DNA from: Lachnospiraceae bacterium
GTDB taxonomy: Bacteria > Bacillota > Clostridia > Lachnospirales > Lachnospiraceae
Direction of reading: 5' to 3'
Assembly: GCA_031285465.1 (NCBI GenBank)
Contig: JAITWD010000236.1
Span: 1-15,033, forward strand
Length of the DNA stretch: 15,033 nucleotides
Of the stretch, positions 13,691 to 15,033 are shown one piece after another. The notes beneath the pieces were generated by a model. That model was given only the letters and a program-made list of their open reading frames with translations. It was not told the DNA's origin and searched no databases. A program made the translations under genes and the position numbers. Position 1 is the first letter of the stretch, and every line of letters begins with the position of its first letter.

Positions 13691-15033
13691 ATGTCTCATA
13701 ATGAAAGTGGATTATCAAATATGCAACGGGCGGTAAACATCAAGGAATTATTTCGTCATCATAGCGACCATATTGGTAAAGAGGTGACCATTTGCGGATG
13801 GTTGCGCAGTCGCAGGGATTCGAAGACTTTTGGTTTCCTGGTGGTCAACGACGGAACCTTTTTTGAATCATTGCAGGTGGTTTATGACGATCATCTAAGT
13901 AATTTTACCGCCATTGGCAGGTTGAACGTGGGTGCGGCGGTGATCGTTACGGGGGTGGTGACGGCAACGCCCGATGCCGGTCAGCCCTTTGAGCTACAGG
14001 CGGTATCGGTGATAGTGGAAGGAGAATCGGCATCCGACTATCCGTTACAGAAAAAGCGTCATTCATTTGAATACCTGCGGACCATTTCCCATCTGCGCCC
14101 CCGGACCAATACCTTTCAGGCGGTTTTTCGGGTTCGTTCGCTGTTGGCATTTGCCATTCATCAATTCTTCCGGGAGCGGGACTTTATTTATGTACACACC
14201 CCGATCATCACCGGTAGTGATTGTGAAGGTGCCGGTGAGATGTTTAGGGTGACCACCCTTGACCTAAAGGAACTGCCGACAACACCGGAGGGCGGGATTG
14301 ATGTGGCTCGCGACTTTTTTGGCAAAGAAACCAATCTGACGGTAAGTGGCCAGTTAAACGGTGAGACCTTCGCCATGGCATTTAAGAATATCTATACCTT
14401 TGGACCGACCTTTCGGGCAGAGAATTCCAATACCGCACGCCATGCGGCAGAATTTTGGATGATCGAACCGGAGATGGCTTTTGCCGATCTTAATGATGAT
14501 ATGGATCTGGCCGAACGGATGTTAAAATACTTGATCAACTATGTATTAGAGTATGCACCGGAAGAAATGGCCTTTTTTAATCAATTTGTCGATCCGGGTC
14601 TTCTGGAGCGCCTTGATAATGTTGTTAAGGCTGACTTTGCGCGGATTACTTACACCGAAGCGGTCAAGCTACTGGAGGCACATAATGATAAATTTGAATA
14701 TAAAGTTGCGTGGGGTAAAGATCTGCAGACCGAGCATGAACGTTACCTGACCGAACAGGAGTTTAAGCGGCCGGTATTTGTGACCGACTACCCGAAGGAT
14801 ATCAAGGCCTTCTACATGAAGCTAAATGATGATGGCCGGACGGTTGCGGCAATGGATTGTCTGGTGCCGGGAGTGGGGGAGATCATCGGTGGCAGTCAGC
14901 GGGAAGAGGATTATGATAGGTTGACCGGACGAATGAAGGAACTTGGGTTACGCGAAAAGGACTATGACTTTTACCTGGATCTGCGTCGGTTTGGTACGGC
15001 ACGACATGCCGGCTTTGGTCTGGGCTTTGAGCG
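13691..15033 (+). CDS. asnS: Asparaginyl-tRNA synthetase (3' end outside window)
   Basis: Class II synthetase that charges tRNA(Asn) directly with asparagine. The frame stays open to the window end (447 codons from 13691); the full protein is about 465-470 residues, so only about 20 are missing, including most of motif 3, which is cut at GLGFE. Signatures: OB-fold GWLRSRRDSKTFGFLVVNDGT, then VHTPIITGSDCEGAGEMFRV, motif 2 FGPTFRAENSNTARHAAEFW followed by MIEPEMAFAD, and FVTDYPKDIKAFYMKLNDD. The start is uncertain: ATG at 13649 (AAAGG six bases upstream), 13691 (GAAAGG twelve bases upstream) or 13721 are all in frame; family alignments begin near MQRAVNIKEL (13721). With AsnRS present, GatCAB should not be needed for Asn-tRNA. 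Confidence 0.97.
   Translation, partial: MSHNESGLSNMQRAVNIKELFRHHSDHIGKEVTICGWLRSRRDSKTFGFLVVNDGTFFESLQVVYDDHLSNFTAIGRLNVGAAVIVTGVVTATPDAGQPFELQAVSVIVEGESASDYPLQKKRHSFEYLRTISHLRPRTNTFQAVFRVRSLLAFAIHQFFRERDFIYVHTPIITGSDCEGAGEMFRVTTLDLKELPTTPEGGIDVARDFFGKETNLTVSGQLNGETFAMAFKNIYTFGPTFRAENSNTARHAAEFWMIEPEMAFADLNDDMDLAERMLKYLINYVLEYAPEEMAFFNQFVDPGLLERLDNVVKADFARITYTEAVKLLEAHNDKFEYKVAWGKDLQTEHERYLTEQEFKRPVFVTDYPKDIKAFYMKLNDDGRTVAAMDCLVPGVGEIIGGSQREEDYDRLTGRMKELGLREKDYDFYLDLRRFGTARHAGFGLGFE

Overview
The window looks like chromosomal DNA from a Bacillota, probably clostridial, organism. The grounds are a T-box leader, aspS linked to gatCAB, a BlaI/M56 regulatory pair, purine-rich Shine-Dalgarno sites and clostridial-looking AspRS and HD proteins. 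Most genes have roughly balanced base composition, but the stretch from about 4.4 to 7.55 kb is visibly richer in A+T. No rRNA, tRNA, CRISPR array or complete insertion sequence was seen.

Layout. (1) 2-2977 (+): C-terminal two thirds of an Lhr-family helicase, cut by the left edge. It is followed by a possible 13-codon ORF and an MFS transporter (3027-4193), then an intergenic region with a strong terminator. (2) 4494-7508 (+): a compact four-gene operon consisting of a BlaI-type repressor, an M56 (BlaR1/MecR1-type) membrane protease without a beta-lactam sensor domain, an HMA domain fused to a DsbD_2/UreH-like membrane domain, and a membrane-anchored half of a metallo-beta-lactamase-fold protein. 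It starts at a promoter overlapped by two dyads and ends at a probably bidirectional terminator. (3) 12700-7650 (-): T-box leader, aspS, gatC, gatA, gatB. (4) 12740-15033 (+): an HD-domain phosphohydrolase, a small palindromic repeat element, and asnS, which runs off the right edge just before motif 3.

Two points stand out. First, gatA is short (379 codons against about 485) and lacks all three residues of the amidase catalytic triad, although it has an intact frame, a strong SD and normal-looking gatC and gatB neighbours. Because asnS lies nearby, the amidotransferase may not be needed to make Asn-tRNA. Second, the BlaI/M56 operon looks like a self-contained envelope stress or metal/thiol response module. 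Its protease ends in a short cysteine-bearing outer tail, and its last gene is an exported half-MBL domain that keeps the C-terminal Cys/His motifs but lacks the usual HxHxDH half. Its function is unknown; metal or thiol handling is inferred from the HMA domain and the cysteines.

A family of short palindromes (type GGGAAAC...GTTTCCC) occurs only in gaps between genes: clearly at 10581-10615, 13507-13541 and 13606-13632, as a half site at 12447-12462, and perhaps as a decayed copy at 4234-4259.
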